From assembly GCF_024198255.1 (NCBI RefSeq), contig NZ_JAJVKW010000012.1, positions 186,001 to 250,000 of the forward strand: a stretch of 64,000 nucleotides of DNA. Direction: 5' to 3'. Shown here piece by piece: positions 52,931-60,707 of the stretch. Made by a program: the position numbers and the translations under genes. The notes below the pieces were generated by a model that was given only the letters and a program-made list of their open reading frames with translations, was not told the origin of the DNA and made no database searches. This stretch comes from Myxococcus guangdongensis (lineage in GTDB: Bacteria; Myxococcota; Myxococcia; Myxococcales; Myxococcaceae). Each line of letters starts with the position of its first letter. Position 1 is the first letter of the stretch.

Positions 52931-54550
52931 TCACTCACCGCGAGGCGTGAGGCCCAGCTCCTTCATGCGCCGGCCCAGTGCCTTGCGAGACACCTCCAGC
53001 GCTCGTGCCATCGCGTCCAGGTCACCGCCGTGTGCCTCGTATGCCCGAGCAATCTCGTCCGGGCGCAGGTCGCCCGCGGTGCGCAGGTTCGGGCTCTTGT
53101 CGATGAGGTCGTAGAGCGACGGCCTGGGAATGCCCAGCGCCTCGGCGGTGGCCTTCAGGTCCCATGCATGTTCGCGCAGCGCGGCCAGCAGCTCCTGCTC
53201 CGTCACTTGTGAAGCCTTGCGACGCGGCGTCACCGGAGTCCGAGTCTCCGCGACAGGCTCGGGTGAAGACACCGGTGCGCCAGGGGTCGAGGCCGCGGCC
53301 ACCTCCAGCTCGTGCTCCAGCCGAGGCTCGGCCTGGAGCGTCGGCTCCCCACGGCTGCCGATGACGAGCTGCCTCGCGAGGTTGCGGAGCTGACGGATGT
53401 TGCCCGGCCAGGGGAAGCGCACCAGGCGGGTCGCCAGCGGCGCGGGCAGCCACGGCGCCGCATACGCGTCCTCGTTGTCGAGCCGATGCGACTCCCCCAG
53501 CGTCGCCAGTTCCTCGCGCGCGAAGTGGAAGAAGAGCCGGCCCAGATCCTCGCGCCGCTCGCGCAGCGGAGGCACGTGCACCTCGTAGCCCGCGAGCCTG
53601 TGCAGCAGCGGCGCCTTGAAGCGTCCATCACGGATGCGCTCATCCAGGTCCGCATCCGTGGCGGCGAGCAGCCGCACGTCCACGGCCACGGGCGTGGTGC
53701 CTCCGACGGGATACAGCTCGCCCGTCTCCAGCACGCGCAACAGCATCACCTGGACCTCGGGCGGCGCCTCGCCCACTTCGTCCAGGAAGAGCGTGCCCCC
53801 ATGCGCCGCGCGGAAGAAGCCATCACGGCTCTGCGCCGCGCCCGTGTACGCGCCCTTCTGCGTGCCGAACAACTCCGCCGCGGCCAGCTCCTTCGGAATG
53901 GCGCCCAGGTTGACGCTGAGGAAGCGGCCCTCGCGTCGACGGCTGCGTTGGTGGATGGCCTGGGCCACGCGCTCCTTGCCCGTCCCTGTCTCTCCTCGGA
54001 TGAGCACGGGCACATCCAGGTCCGCCACCCGCTCGATGTGCCGACGCAGCCGTCGCACACCCGTGCTCTCGCCCACCATGCCGAGCGCATCCCCCGTGGC
54101 CGAGTCATCCCCCGCATCCATCAGGTGCAGCAGCACCACCACGCGCCCACCCAGCTCGAGCGGCACACCCTGGACGAGCTCCGCCTCGGACAACTCCCAG
54201 GTTCCCTCGAGCACCGAGCCGGCGATGACCACGCGCTCGCCGCCCTCCGTGCACGTCAGCCGCACGCTCCCCGGCTTCGAGCCCGGAGCGAGCGTCAACG
54301 GCTTGCGACTGATGAACGGGTCGTTCAGCGGCTGCCCCAGCACGGACCCGGGACGCGTGAAGTCGGGCGCGTTGCGAGACAGCGCCACCTCGCGCCCCGC
54401 CACCAGCGCATCCAGCCGGAGCCGCTCGCCCACGCGCGCCGGCACGGGGTGGGAGACGAGCGTCAGCGCGGGCACGAGACGAGGCCCCTGCGGACCTCCG
54501 CCGCGTTGGGGCATGGCGGCGGTGGACACATCGGCGAGCGTCGGAGACAT
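52931..54550 (-). CDS. sigma-54-dependent activator with FHA-like N-terminal domain
   Basis: 539 residues. An N-terminal 150-residue beta-rich FHA-like part (LNDPFISRKPLTLAPG, which carries the S-R-K of the phosphothreonine pocket) replaces the usual receiver. Then the AAA+ core: Walker A GETGTGKE (186-193), sigma-54 contact loop GAYTGA (233-238, Tyr instead of Phe), GGTLFLDEVGE (Walker B), PLRERREDLG and FPWPGNIRQLRNL. A Fis-type helix-turn-helix ends the protein (AMARALEVSRKALGRRMKEL). FHA-type activators are abundant in myxobacteria and answer Ser/Thr kinases; the 1222-residue kinase nearby is a possible partner (inference). Confidence 0.94.
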   Translation of the reverse strand: MSPTLADVSTAAMPQRGGGPQGPRLVPALTLVSHPVPARVGERLRLDALVAGREVALSRNAPDFTRPGSVLGQPLNDPFISRKPLTLAPGSKPGSVRLTCTEGGERVVIAGSVLEGTWELSEAELVQGVPLELGGRVVVLLHLMDAGDDSATGDALGMVGESTGVRRLRRHIERVADLDVPVLIRGETGTGKERVAQAIHQRSRRREGRFLSVNLGAIPKELAAAELFGTQKGAYTGAAQSRDGFFRAAHGGTLFLDEVGEAPPEVQVMLLRVLETGELYPVGGTTPVAVDVRLLAATDADLDERIRDGRFKAPLLHRLAGYEVHVPPLRERREDLGRLFFHFAREELATLGESHRLDNEDAYAAPWLPAPLATRLVRFPWPGNIRQLRNLARQLVIGSRGEPTLQAEPRLEHELEVAAASTPGAPVSSPEPVAETRTPVTPRRKASQVTEQELLAALREHAWDLKATAEALGIPRPSLYDLIDKSPNLRTAGDLRPDEIARAYEAHGGDLDAMARALEVSRKALGRRMKELGLTPRGE

Positions 54551-54612
54551 GGTGGCCGGGCCTCATGCTAGCCGAGTCGGGAGCATGAGGCCCTCGGGCC
54601 CGCTCGCGTGCC

Positions 54613-55008
54613 TCAGCCCGCGCTGACGAACCAGGACGCGGAGATGTTCCAGCCGCTCAGCGAGCCGCTCTGGTTCGCGACCAGCCCCGGGCTCGTCGGC
54701 CAGCTGAAGTTGTTGGAGCCCACCGAGGGGATGTCCCAGTTCAGCGTGAAGGTGGCGTTGTTCACCGCGGAGGCCTGGTACACGACGAAGCCGGCGGCGG
54801 GATTGCTGAAGTCGCCGGGGCTGGTGAAGCGACCGGACTGTCCCGCGGGGATGACGCTCGGGGGCGGCAGCGTCCACTGCTCGTCCGTGGAGGACTTCAC
54901 CAGCACCAGGTCGCCCGAGGTCTGGTTGACGATGGTGGCGGTGAGGCTCTCGGTGGACTCGGGGCCGGGCTTCGTCTGGTTCGGCTTCTCGACGCTCACT
55001 TCGGGCAT
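54613..55008 (-). CDS. aegerolysin-like protein
   Basis: 131 residues from the ATG at 55008, with CAGGAG at good spacing. No signal peptide. The sequence is beta-rich and low in charged residues, with many Ser, Asn, Thr and Trp: TATIVNQTSGDLVLVKSS, NNATFTLNWDIPSVGSNNF, GSLSGWNISASWF. This pattern is like aegerolysins and related crystal-type membrane-binding proteins, which form a small beta sandwich. The match is by style, not by a decisive motif; a general lectin-like sandwich is the alternative. Confidence 0.6.
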   Translation of the reverse strand: MPEVSVEKPNQTKPGPESTESLTATIVNQTSGDLVLVKSSTDEQWTLPPPSVIPAGQSGRFTSPGDFSNPAAGFVVYQASAVNNATFTLNWDIPSVGSNNFSWPTSPGLVANQSGSLSGWNISASWFVSAG

Positions 55009-55129
55009 GACGCACTCCTGAGGAATGGGGGAACGGGTCCCGTGGGCCGGAGGCGCATCCACCTCCGGTGCCTGCCCTCAGTGCAGCGCGTGTGCCGTGC
55101 GCCCCGTGTCCGCGTCTCCGAGGAGGCCC

Positions 55130-55201
55130 CCTGTCGACACGGCCTCCGACACACGGGCCGACACGGCCGCCGACACGTCGGACCGCGAGCCCGACGTGTC
55201 G
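55130..55201 (-). terminator. hairpin and CCGTGTCG repeats after the DUF4326 gene
   Basis: Reading the minus strand just after the DUF4326 stop, a perfect 11-bp stem, CGACACGTCGG/CCGACGTGTCG, spans 55171-55201 with a 9-base loop. Three further copies of (C)CCGTGTCG or CCGTGTGTCGG follow down to 55130. The stem fits a terminator; the repeated half-sites suggest a binding region as well. Confidence 0.5.
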
Positions 55202-55218
55202 ACACCGGGCGTGGGGCC

Positions 55219-55647
55219 TCAGCGCTTCGCGCGCGAGTCCAGCCAGGACACCAGCACGTCGGCGTGACAGGGGCCGGGCTTGCACCAGCAGCCCAGGCGC
55301 TTGCCGCGCAAGGCGAGCACGTCCTCGTGCCAGGCGGCGTCATGGCGGGAGCGCAGCTCCAGGTACCAGCGGAACGACTCGAAGGCGTCCACGTCCGGCC
55401 CCATGCGATGGAGGGCCTCCTCGTGGATGCGCTGCTGCTCCGCCTCCGGCAGTGCGGCGACCCAGGGGGCGAAGTACTTCTTCCACATCGCGCCTGGTGT
55501 GCCGACGCCACCGGGCTTGAAGGGGTTGCCGAAGTGACCGGGCACGGGGTTGGTGGGGCTGGGCTTCGCCCACGCGCGGAAGGCCCGGCCCACGTACACG
55601 TCACAGCCGTCGTGGACATGGACCGCCTGGGTGCGCGTCCCGGTCAT
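55219..55647 (-). CDS. DUF4326 family protein
   Basis: 142 residues. Pattern VYVGRAFRAWAKPSP, then GHFGNPF, then FRWYLELRSRHDAAWHEDVLALRGKRLGCWCKPGPCHADVLVSWL, which is the DUF4326 domain: a GNPF motif followed by GxxLGCWCxPxxCHxDVL with two Cys and one His that look like a metal or catalytic site. Function is unestablished; the family is often seen in phages and plasmids as well as chromosomes. The lipoprotein gene downstream on the same strand lies 14 bases upstream of its start, so both may be expressed together. Confidence 0.85.
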   Translation of the reverse strand: MTGTRTQAVHVHDGCDVYVGRAFRAWAKPSPTNPVPGHFGNPFKPGGVGTPGAMWKKYFAPWVAALPEAEQQRIHEEALHRMGPDVDAFESFRWYLELRSRHDAAWHEDVLALRGKRLGCWCKPGPCHADVLVSWLDSRAKR

Positions 55648-55661
55648 CGGCGTGTCCCCGA

Positions 55662-55943
55662 CTACTTCTTGCGCTTCTTGCCGGCGGACTGGGCAGCGGC
55701 GGCGGCCTCGGCGGCGGCCTGCTCGACGGCGACCTTCAGGTCATCGCGCTCCTTGGTGACGCTGGCCACCTCGCCCTCCAGCTCGGTCACCTTGGTCTTC
55801 AGCGCCTCGTTCTCCGAGCGCAGCTCCTCCGTGGTCTTCTTCAGCACGTTCGTCTCGGCGCGCGCGCGGTTGAGCTCACGCGAACCACCGCAACCGACGA
55901 GGGGAACCACCGCCAGCATCGCCACGGCCATCCAAGCCTTCAT
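55662..55943 (-). CDS. small coiled-coil lipoprotein
   Basis: 93 residues from the ATG at 55943 (ribosome site AGGAG). Signal peptide with lipobox LVGC (Cys18). The mature protein is one continuous helix with heptads, TTEELRSENEALKTKVTELEGEVASVTKERDDLKVAVEQA, followed by an Ala-rich and Lys-rich tail (GKKRKK). The shape is like Lpp-type or YbgF-like small lipoproteins that form trimeric coiled coils and bind peptidoglycan through a Lys tail; that comparison is by shape only. Confidence 0.85.
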   Translation of the reverse strand: MKAWMAVAMLAVVPLVGCGGSRELNRARAETNVLKKTTEELRSENEALKTKVTELEGEVASVTKERDDLKVAVEQAAAEAAAAAQSAGKKRKK

Positions 55944-56136
55944 CTGAGTCTGCTCCTGTGTGGCCCCGGAAGGGGGATTTCCGGGGACCTGAGTCATCCG
56001 GCACGGAAAAGGGGGGACGCACCACTCCAATGTCCTTCCGCCCGGCATCGGACCGGCGAGCCTAGACAGTAAGGCCCACGAGAGGAAGCCACTGCAGGGT
56101 GGGGTGCACCCGCTCCCTCGGACCGGAGAGGGATTC

Positions 56137-56892
56137 TCACGGAGTGGAAGTCGGGACCCGGGAGGTGGAGTCCAGGACTTCGTGAATCCAGACAGGCTCC
56201 AGGCCCCAGGTGAACAGGCCCTGGTGACGGGCGCGCGGGGGGAAGTCCGGAGCCTCGATGGGACGGGTGACGGTGAGGACGCGAGTGCCGGGGCGGCAGG
56301 TGCGCAGCCGGTCGACGAGTCGGGTGCGCGTCTCCGGGGCCAGGGCCGTCCAGTTGACGAGGACATGGGTGGCCTCGTCCAGGTCGGCCAGGGCCGCGTC
56401 GCCCTGGCGCAGCACCGCGCCCGCTCGGGACAGGGGGACCGAGGCGAGGGTGACGTGCTCCTCGAGCAGCTCGATGCCCGTGGCCCGGGCCCCCAGCCAG
56501 CGCGCGGCGAGCAGGGCCCGGCCGCGTCCAGCGCCCAGGTCCACCAGGTGGCCGTGGGCGGTGAGCCCGGCCTTCTGGAAGAGGCGCAGGGCGGTGTGCA
56601 CGGGCGTCTCGCCGTACATCAGCTCGTCGAAGTCCTGGCCGCTGGCCTGGAGGAGGCGAACCACCTCGAAGGAGCGACGCGGCCGGTAGGGCGACACGAG
56701 CAGCTCGCGCAGCCACAGCGACAGCGCGGGCCCGAGGAGGCGAGGTCGCCACACGAGCACGGCCAGGTCCGCGGCCCGGTTCACCGCGTCCAGCCACAGG
56801 CTCCAGAGCCGCACGAGCAGGAGCCGGGGGAAGGACAGTCGGGGGACCTGGGGCCGGGTGGATGTCGTCGGGGTGGAGGCGTCCTCGGCCAT
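56137..56892 (-). CDS. SAM-dependent methyltransferase
   Basis: 251 residues from the ATG at 56892. After a 60-residue hydrophobic/Arg-rich N-terminal part (LLLVRLWSLWLDAVNRAADLAVLVW), the class I methyltransferase motif I is clear: HLVDLGAGRGRALLAARWLG (115-134), with a following Glu (IELLEE) and a motif IV-like VLVNWTAL. The early GETPVHTALRLFQKAGL is shared with DOT1-like/ubiquinone methyltransferase-type proteins. The substrate is unknown. The N-terminal helix may attach it to the membrane. Confidence 0.85.
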   Translation of the reverse strand: MAEDASTPTTSTRPQVPRLSFPRLLLVRLWSLWLDAVNRAADLAVLVWRPRLLGPALSLWLRELLVSPYRPRRSFEVVRLLQASGQDFDELMYGETPVHTALRLFQKAGLTAHGHLVDLGAGRGRALLAARWLGARATGIELLEEHVTLASVPLSRAGAVLRQGDAALADLDEATHVLVNWTALAPETRTRLVDRLRTCRPGTRVLTVTRPIEAPDFPPRARHQGLFTWGLEPVWIHEVLDSTSRVPTSTP

Positions 56893-57285
56893 GTCTTGGA
56901 GGCAGAGGTTAGCCGAATCCGGTGCGAGGGCTCGGTGGGTGTCGAGCCCGGTGACGCGGATGCAAGGCGTTGCGCCGTGAGGACGTGTGCGGCCACCGCA
57001 TCCGCGCAGAGGGGCGCGAGGGCCATGCGTCGAGACATTCGTCGCGCGGTCTTGGGGCTCAGGCCTGTCTGGCAAGGGCCTCCCAGTGGCCATCCCGAAT
57101 GCGCTCCTCGGCGGAGGAGGTGGGTGGCGTGGCGTACTCGCCCGCGGGCAGCTCGGAGCGGTTGCTGATGAAGCTGACGTCCTGAGGTGAGAGGTGCGAC
57201 GTGAAGGGCGCCGTGGCCCGCTCGTGCCAGAGGTCGTCCGCGGCTCGGGGGGCGAAGACGGCGGCAGGTCCGCGGCACCGAGTTT
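56893..57285. other. intergenic region, no supported gene
   Basis: 393 bases between the methyltransferase start (minus) and the AGAAATCGTT repeat cluster. Several frames stay open at high GC, but none has a ribosome site or known motif. It should contain the methyltransferase promoter. Confidence 0.4.
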
Positions 57286-57375
57286 AGAAATCGTTCGAGA
57301 AAGGGCTTTTGCCGAGGAAGTCGTTACGGCTTTGTAGAAATCGTTGGAAACGGCGCCTCGGCTTCAGAAATCGTT
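57286..57375. promoter_or_regulatory. four phased AGAAATCGTT repeats upstream of the FAD oxidase gene
   Basis: AGAAATCGTT occurs exactly at 57286, 57336 and 57366, with a weaker copy GGAAGTCGTT at 57316. Start-to-start distances are 30, 20 and 30 bases, close to whole turns of B-DNA, so all four face the same side. The last copy ends 21 bases before the ATG. AT content here is much higher than nearby. This is most simply an operator for a dimeric or cooperatively binding regulator; none lies next to the gene. Confidence 0.75.
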
Positions 57376-57396
57376 ACGCGGCCGTGAGGTCACTCC

Positions 57397-58779
57397 ATGA
57401 CGAAGGACACGAACGCAACCCTGTTGCGAGAGCTGTCGGCGGTGCTCCCCGTCGAAGCCCTCGTCACCGACGCGGACGTGCTGGAGGCACACCGTCGTGA
57501 TCAGGCCGAGTGGGCCCCCGCGGGGACCCCTGGTGTCCTGGTCCGCGCCACCTGCACGGAGGACGTGCGCGCGGTGCTCCGGGTCGCCTCGGCGCACCGG
57601 GTCCCGGTGGTGCCCCGGGGCGCGGGCTCGGGACTGTCCGGCGGAGCCAACGCGGTGGACGGCTGCATCGTGTTGTCGCTGATGCGGCTGAACCGGGTGC
57701 TGGAGGTCGACGCGAAGGGGATGCTCGCCGTCGTGCAGCCCGGGGTGCTGAACGCGGAGGTGAAGGCGGCCGCGGCGGCGCACGGGCTCTGGTACGCGCC
57801 GGACCCCGCGAGCTGGGAGTTCTCCAGCCTGGGCGGCAACCTGGCCACCAACGCCGGCGGCCTGTGCTGCGTGAAGTACGGCGTCACGGGGGACGCGGTG
57901 CTGGGGCTGGAGGTGGTGCTCGCGGATGGCTCGGTGGTGCGCACCGGCGGGCGCACCGTGAAGAACGTCGCGGGCTACGACTTGACGCGGCTGTTCGTCG
58001 GCTCGGAGGGAACGCTCGGCGTCATCACCGAGGCGACGCTGCGCCTGCGCCCCAAGCCGCCCAAGGCGACGACGCTGGTGGCCACCTTCCCCACGCTCGC
58101 GGGCGCGGGCCTGGCCGTCACGGACATCATGGCCCGCACGCGCCCGTCCATGCTGGAGCTGATGGACCAGGCCACCTGCCGCGCGGTGGAGGCGTACAAG
58201 CCGCTGGGCCTGGACGTGGACGCGGCCGCGTTCCTGCTGGCGCGCTCGGACGCGGGAGGCGAGCAGGGCGTGGCGGAGATCGAGACCATGGCCGCGGCCT
58301 GCGCGTCCGCGGGCGCGACCTTCGTCACCCACTCCTCAGACGAAGCGGAGGGCGAGCTGCTGCTCACCGCGCGCCGCCTCGCCTATCCCGCGCTCGAGCG
58401 ACAAGGCGCCACGCTGCTGGACGACGTGGGCGTGCCGCTGTCGAAAATCCCCGACCTGCTCGCCGCCGTCGAGCGCATCGCCGCCGAGCGCGGGGTGCTC
58501 GTGGGCACCTTCGGCCACGCGGGCGATGGGAACATGCACCCCACCGTCGTCTTCGACCGCCAGGACCCGGCGGCGCTCACCCGGGCGCGCGCCGCGTTCG
58601 ATGACATCCTCGCCGCGGCGCTGGACCTGGGCGGCACCATCACCGGAGAACACGGCGTGGGAGCGCTGAAGCAGCCCTTCCTGGGGCGCCAGCTCGGCGA
58701 GGAGGGCCTGCGCCTGCACCACCGCCTCAAGGGCGCGATGGACCCGCTCGGCATCCTCAATCCGGGCAAGGTGCTCTAG
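57397..58779 (+). CDS. FAD-dependent 2-hydroxyacid oxidase, GlcD type
   Basis: 460 residues, cytoplasmic. The FAD-binding PCMH-type domain reads VPVVPRGAGSGLSGGANAV, then FSSLGGNLATNAGGLCCVKYGVTG, and VKNVAGYDLTRLFVGSEGTLGVIT. The C-terminal FAD-linked oxidase part has VGTFGHAGDGNMHPTVVFD and GTITGEHGVGALK, then DPLGILNPGKVL. This is the GlcD/D-lactate dehydrogenase pattern, with His and Glu in GEHGVG as substrate-side residues. Substrate (glycolate, D-lactate or D-2-hydroxyglutarate) is open; glcE and glcF are not next to it. Confidence 0.92.
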   Translation: MTKDTNATLLRELSAVLPVEALVTDADVLEAHRRDQAEWAPAGTPGVLVRATCTEDVRAVLRVASAHRVPVVPRGAGSGLSGGANAVDGCIVLSLMRLNRVLEVDAKGMLAVVQPGVLNAEVKAAAAAHGLWYAPDPASWEFSSLGGNLATNAGGLCCVKYGVTGDAVLGLEVVLADGSVVRTGGRTVKNVAGYDLTRLFVGSEGTLGVITEATLRLRPKPPKATTLVATFPTLAGAGLAVTDIMARTRPSMLELMDQATCRAVEAYKPLGLDVDAAAFLLARSDAGGEQGVAEIETMAAACASAGATFVTHSSDEAEGELLLTARRLAYPALERQGATLLDDVGVPLSKIPDLLAAVERIAAERGVLVGTFGHAGDGNMHPTVVFDRQDPAALTRARAAFDDILAAALDLGGTITGEHGVGALKQPFLGRQLGEEGLRLHHRLKGAMDPLGILNPGKVL

Positions 58780-58880
58780 GTTTTCCTGCCGCGCCCCGGG
58801 GCGTGTCCGGCCCGCTTTCCCTTGGAATGACGTGGGGTTGCGGAGCCCTGGAGGAAAACGGCCGGGTATTTTCGGGGGCA

Positions 58881-58907
58881 TGTCGAGAAGCTCTCCGCGG
58901 CTTCGAC
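58881..58907 (+). promoter_or_regulatory. candidate ECF42-type promoter
   Basis: TGTCGA at 58881-58886 and CGAC at 58904-58907 are separated by 17 bases, about 60 bases upstream of the YCII gene. From memory, promoters of ECF42 sigma factors use a TGTCGA -35 and a CGA/TC -10. Since the second gene of this operon encodes an ECF42-type factor, this is probably an autoregulated promoter. The two boxes also form an imperfect inverted repeat. Confidence 0.5.
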
Positions 58908-58966
58908 ATAGGGGTGAACGCACCCCGATTCCGGGGCGCGGCGGACACGGAAAGAGGGAGCCACCC

Positions 58967-59362
58967 ATGAAGTACATGCTGATGATGAACCACGCAGGTC
59001 AGGGCCCGTACGCGATGATGAGCTGGCCGCAAGAGGACATCCGGGCGCACATCGCGTTCATGGTGTCGTTCGCGAAGAAGCTCTCCTCCACGGGAGAGTT
59101 GCTGGCGGCCGAGGGGCTGGCCGGGCCGGACCAGGCCAGGCTCGTGAAGGCGGGGGCGGACGGCAAGCCCATCACCGACGGCGTCTTCCCCGAGTCGAAG
59201 GAGTTCCTCGTGGGCTACTGGATGGTCGAGGTGGACAGCCCCGAGCGCGCCCACGCCATCGCCGCCGAGGCGTCCACCGCGCCCGGCCTCGGGGGCAAGC
59301 CGATGAACATGAACATCGAGGTCCGGCAGGTGATGAGCGGTCCTCCTCCCGAGTTCCTGTGA
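58967..59362 (+). CDS. YCII/DGPF-domain protein
   Basis: 131 residues from the ATG at 58967 (AGAGGGAG upstream). Starts MKYMLMMNHAGQGPYAMMSW and has a conserved core FAKKLSSTGELLAAEGLAGPD, then LVGYWMVEVDSPERAHAIAAEAS, ending with the beta strand that carries IEVRQVM. This is the YCII-like, DGPF family, whose members accompany ECF42 sigma factors. The next gene starts 1 base after its stop, so the two are surely co-expressed. Biochemical role unknown. Confidence 0.9.
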   Translation: MKYMLMMNHAGQGPYAMMSWPQEDIRAHIAFMVSFAKKLSSTGELLAAEGLAGPDQARLVKAGADGKPITDGVFPESKEFLVGYWMVEVDSPERAHAIAAEASTAPGLGGKPMNMNIEVRQVMSGPPPEFL

Positions 59363-59363
59363 C

Positions 59364-60626
59364 GTGAAGTCCCCGGCCAGCCACCCCATCGAGTCCCTGT
59401 TGCGCGAGCACGCGCCCAGGGTGCTGGGCGCCATCCTCCGCCGGTTCCGTGACTTCGGAGCCTCGGAGGACGCGGTCCAGGAGGCGCTGCTCGCGGCCGC
59501 GATGCAGTGGCCCGTGGGGGGCGTGCCGGAGAACCCCCGCGCCTGGCTGATTCAGGTGGCCTCCCGGCGCATCACCGACCAGGTGCGCGCCGAGGCGGCC
59601 AGACGCCACCGCGAGGAGCTGGTGGTGAGCATGGTGCCGCCGGAGCTCCAGCTCGTCCTGCCCGTGATGGGGGACGAGTCGATGGGGCGCGACGACACGC
59701 TCGCGCTGCTCTTCATGTGCTGTCACCCGGCGCTGACGACGTCCTCGGCGATCGCCCTCACGCTGCGCGCGGTGGGCGGCCTGACGACGGCGGAGATCGC
59801 CAGGGCCTTCCTCGTCCCCGAGGCGACGATGGCGCAGCGAATCAGCCGCGCCAAGCAGAGCATCCACGCCTCCGGGGTGCCGTTCCAGAAGCCCACGCCG
59901 GAGGAGACGGCAGCGAGGCTGGGCGCGGTGCTGCACGTGCTCTACCTCATCTTCAACGAGGGCTACACCGCGACCTCCGGACCCCAGGTGCTCCGCACGG
60001 ACCTGTCGGGCGAGGCCATCCGGCTGACGCGGATGCTGCACACGCTGTTGCCGGAGGACGGCGAGGTGGCGGGGTTGCTCGCGCTGATGTTGCTGACGGA
60101 CGCGCGGAGGGCCGCGAGGACGGGGCCCTTGGGAGAGCTGATTCCGCTCGACGCGCAGGAGCGCGGACGCTGGGACGCGGCGATGATTGCCGAGGGCGTG
60201 GCGCTCATCTCGGCCACGCTGTCCAAGGGCTCCCTGGGGCTGTACCAGGTGCAGGCGGCCATCGCGGCGGTGCACGACGAAGCGGTGCGCGCCGAGGACA
60301 CGGACTGGCCGCAGATTCTCGCGCTCTACGGCGTGTTGATGGGACTGACGGACAACCCGATGGTGGCGCTCAACCACGCCATCGCGACGGCGATGGTGCA
60401 CGGGCCTCGCACGGGCCTGACGTTGCTGGACGTGCTGCACCAGAGCGGGCGGCTCGACGGGAGCCACCGACTGGACGCGGTCCGCGCGCACCTGCTGGAG
60501 CGAGCCGGCGAGCCCGCGAAGGCGGTGGTGCATTACCGCAAGGCCGCGGAGCGCACGACGAGCCAGCCGGAGCGCGACTATCTGCTGCTGCAGGCCGCGC
60601 GGTTGAGCGAGGGGATGGGCGCGTAG
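59364..60626 (+). CDS. RNA polymerase sigma factor, ECF42 type with TPR-like C-terminal extension
   Basis: 420 residues from GTG. Sigma region 2: RVLGAILRRFRDFGASEDAV, then PRAWLIQVASRRITDQVR; region 4: TLRAVGGLTTAEIARAFLVP, then ATMAQRISRAKQSI. The extra 230 residues are helical repeats with the ARLGAVLHVLYLIFNEGYTA signature, typical of ECF42, and contain no SnoaL domain (which would indicate ECF41). No anti-sigma gene is present, as usual for this group: the C-terminal part is thought to control activity. The adjoining DGPF gene supports the assignment. Confidence 0.93.
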   Translation: MKSPASHPIESLLREHAPRVLGAILRRFRDFGASEDAVQEALLAAAMQWPVGGVPENPRAWLIQVASRRITDQVRAEAARRHREELVVSMVPPELQLVLPVMGDESMGRDDTLALLFMCCHPALTTSSAIALTLRAVGGLTTAEIARAFLVPEATMAQRISRAKQSIHASGVPFQKPTPEETAARLGAVLHVLYLIFNEGYTATSGPQVLRTDLSGEAIRLTRMLHTLLPEDGEVAGLLALMLLTDARRAARTGPLGELIPLDAQERGRWDAAMIAEGVALISATLSKGSLGLYQVQAAIAAVHDEAVRAEDTDWPQILALYGVLMGLTDNPMVALNHAIATAMVHGPRTGLTLLDVLHQSGRLDGSHRLDAVRAHLLERAGEPAKAVVHYRKAAERTTSQPERDYLLLQAARLSEGMGA

Positions 60627-60707
60627 CCGCGCGGCGGATGCGGACCGGGGCGAAGCACGGGCTCCTGGCAAGAGCACCGTCCTCGCCCCGGAGACAACTT
60701 GGACGGG

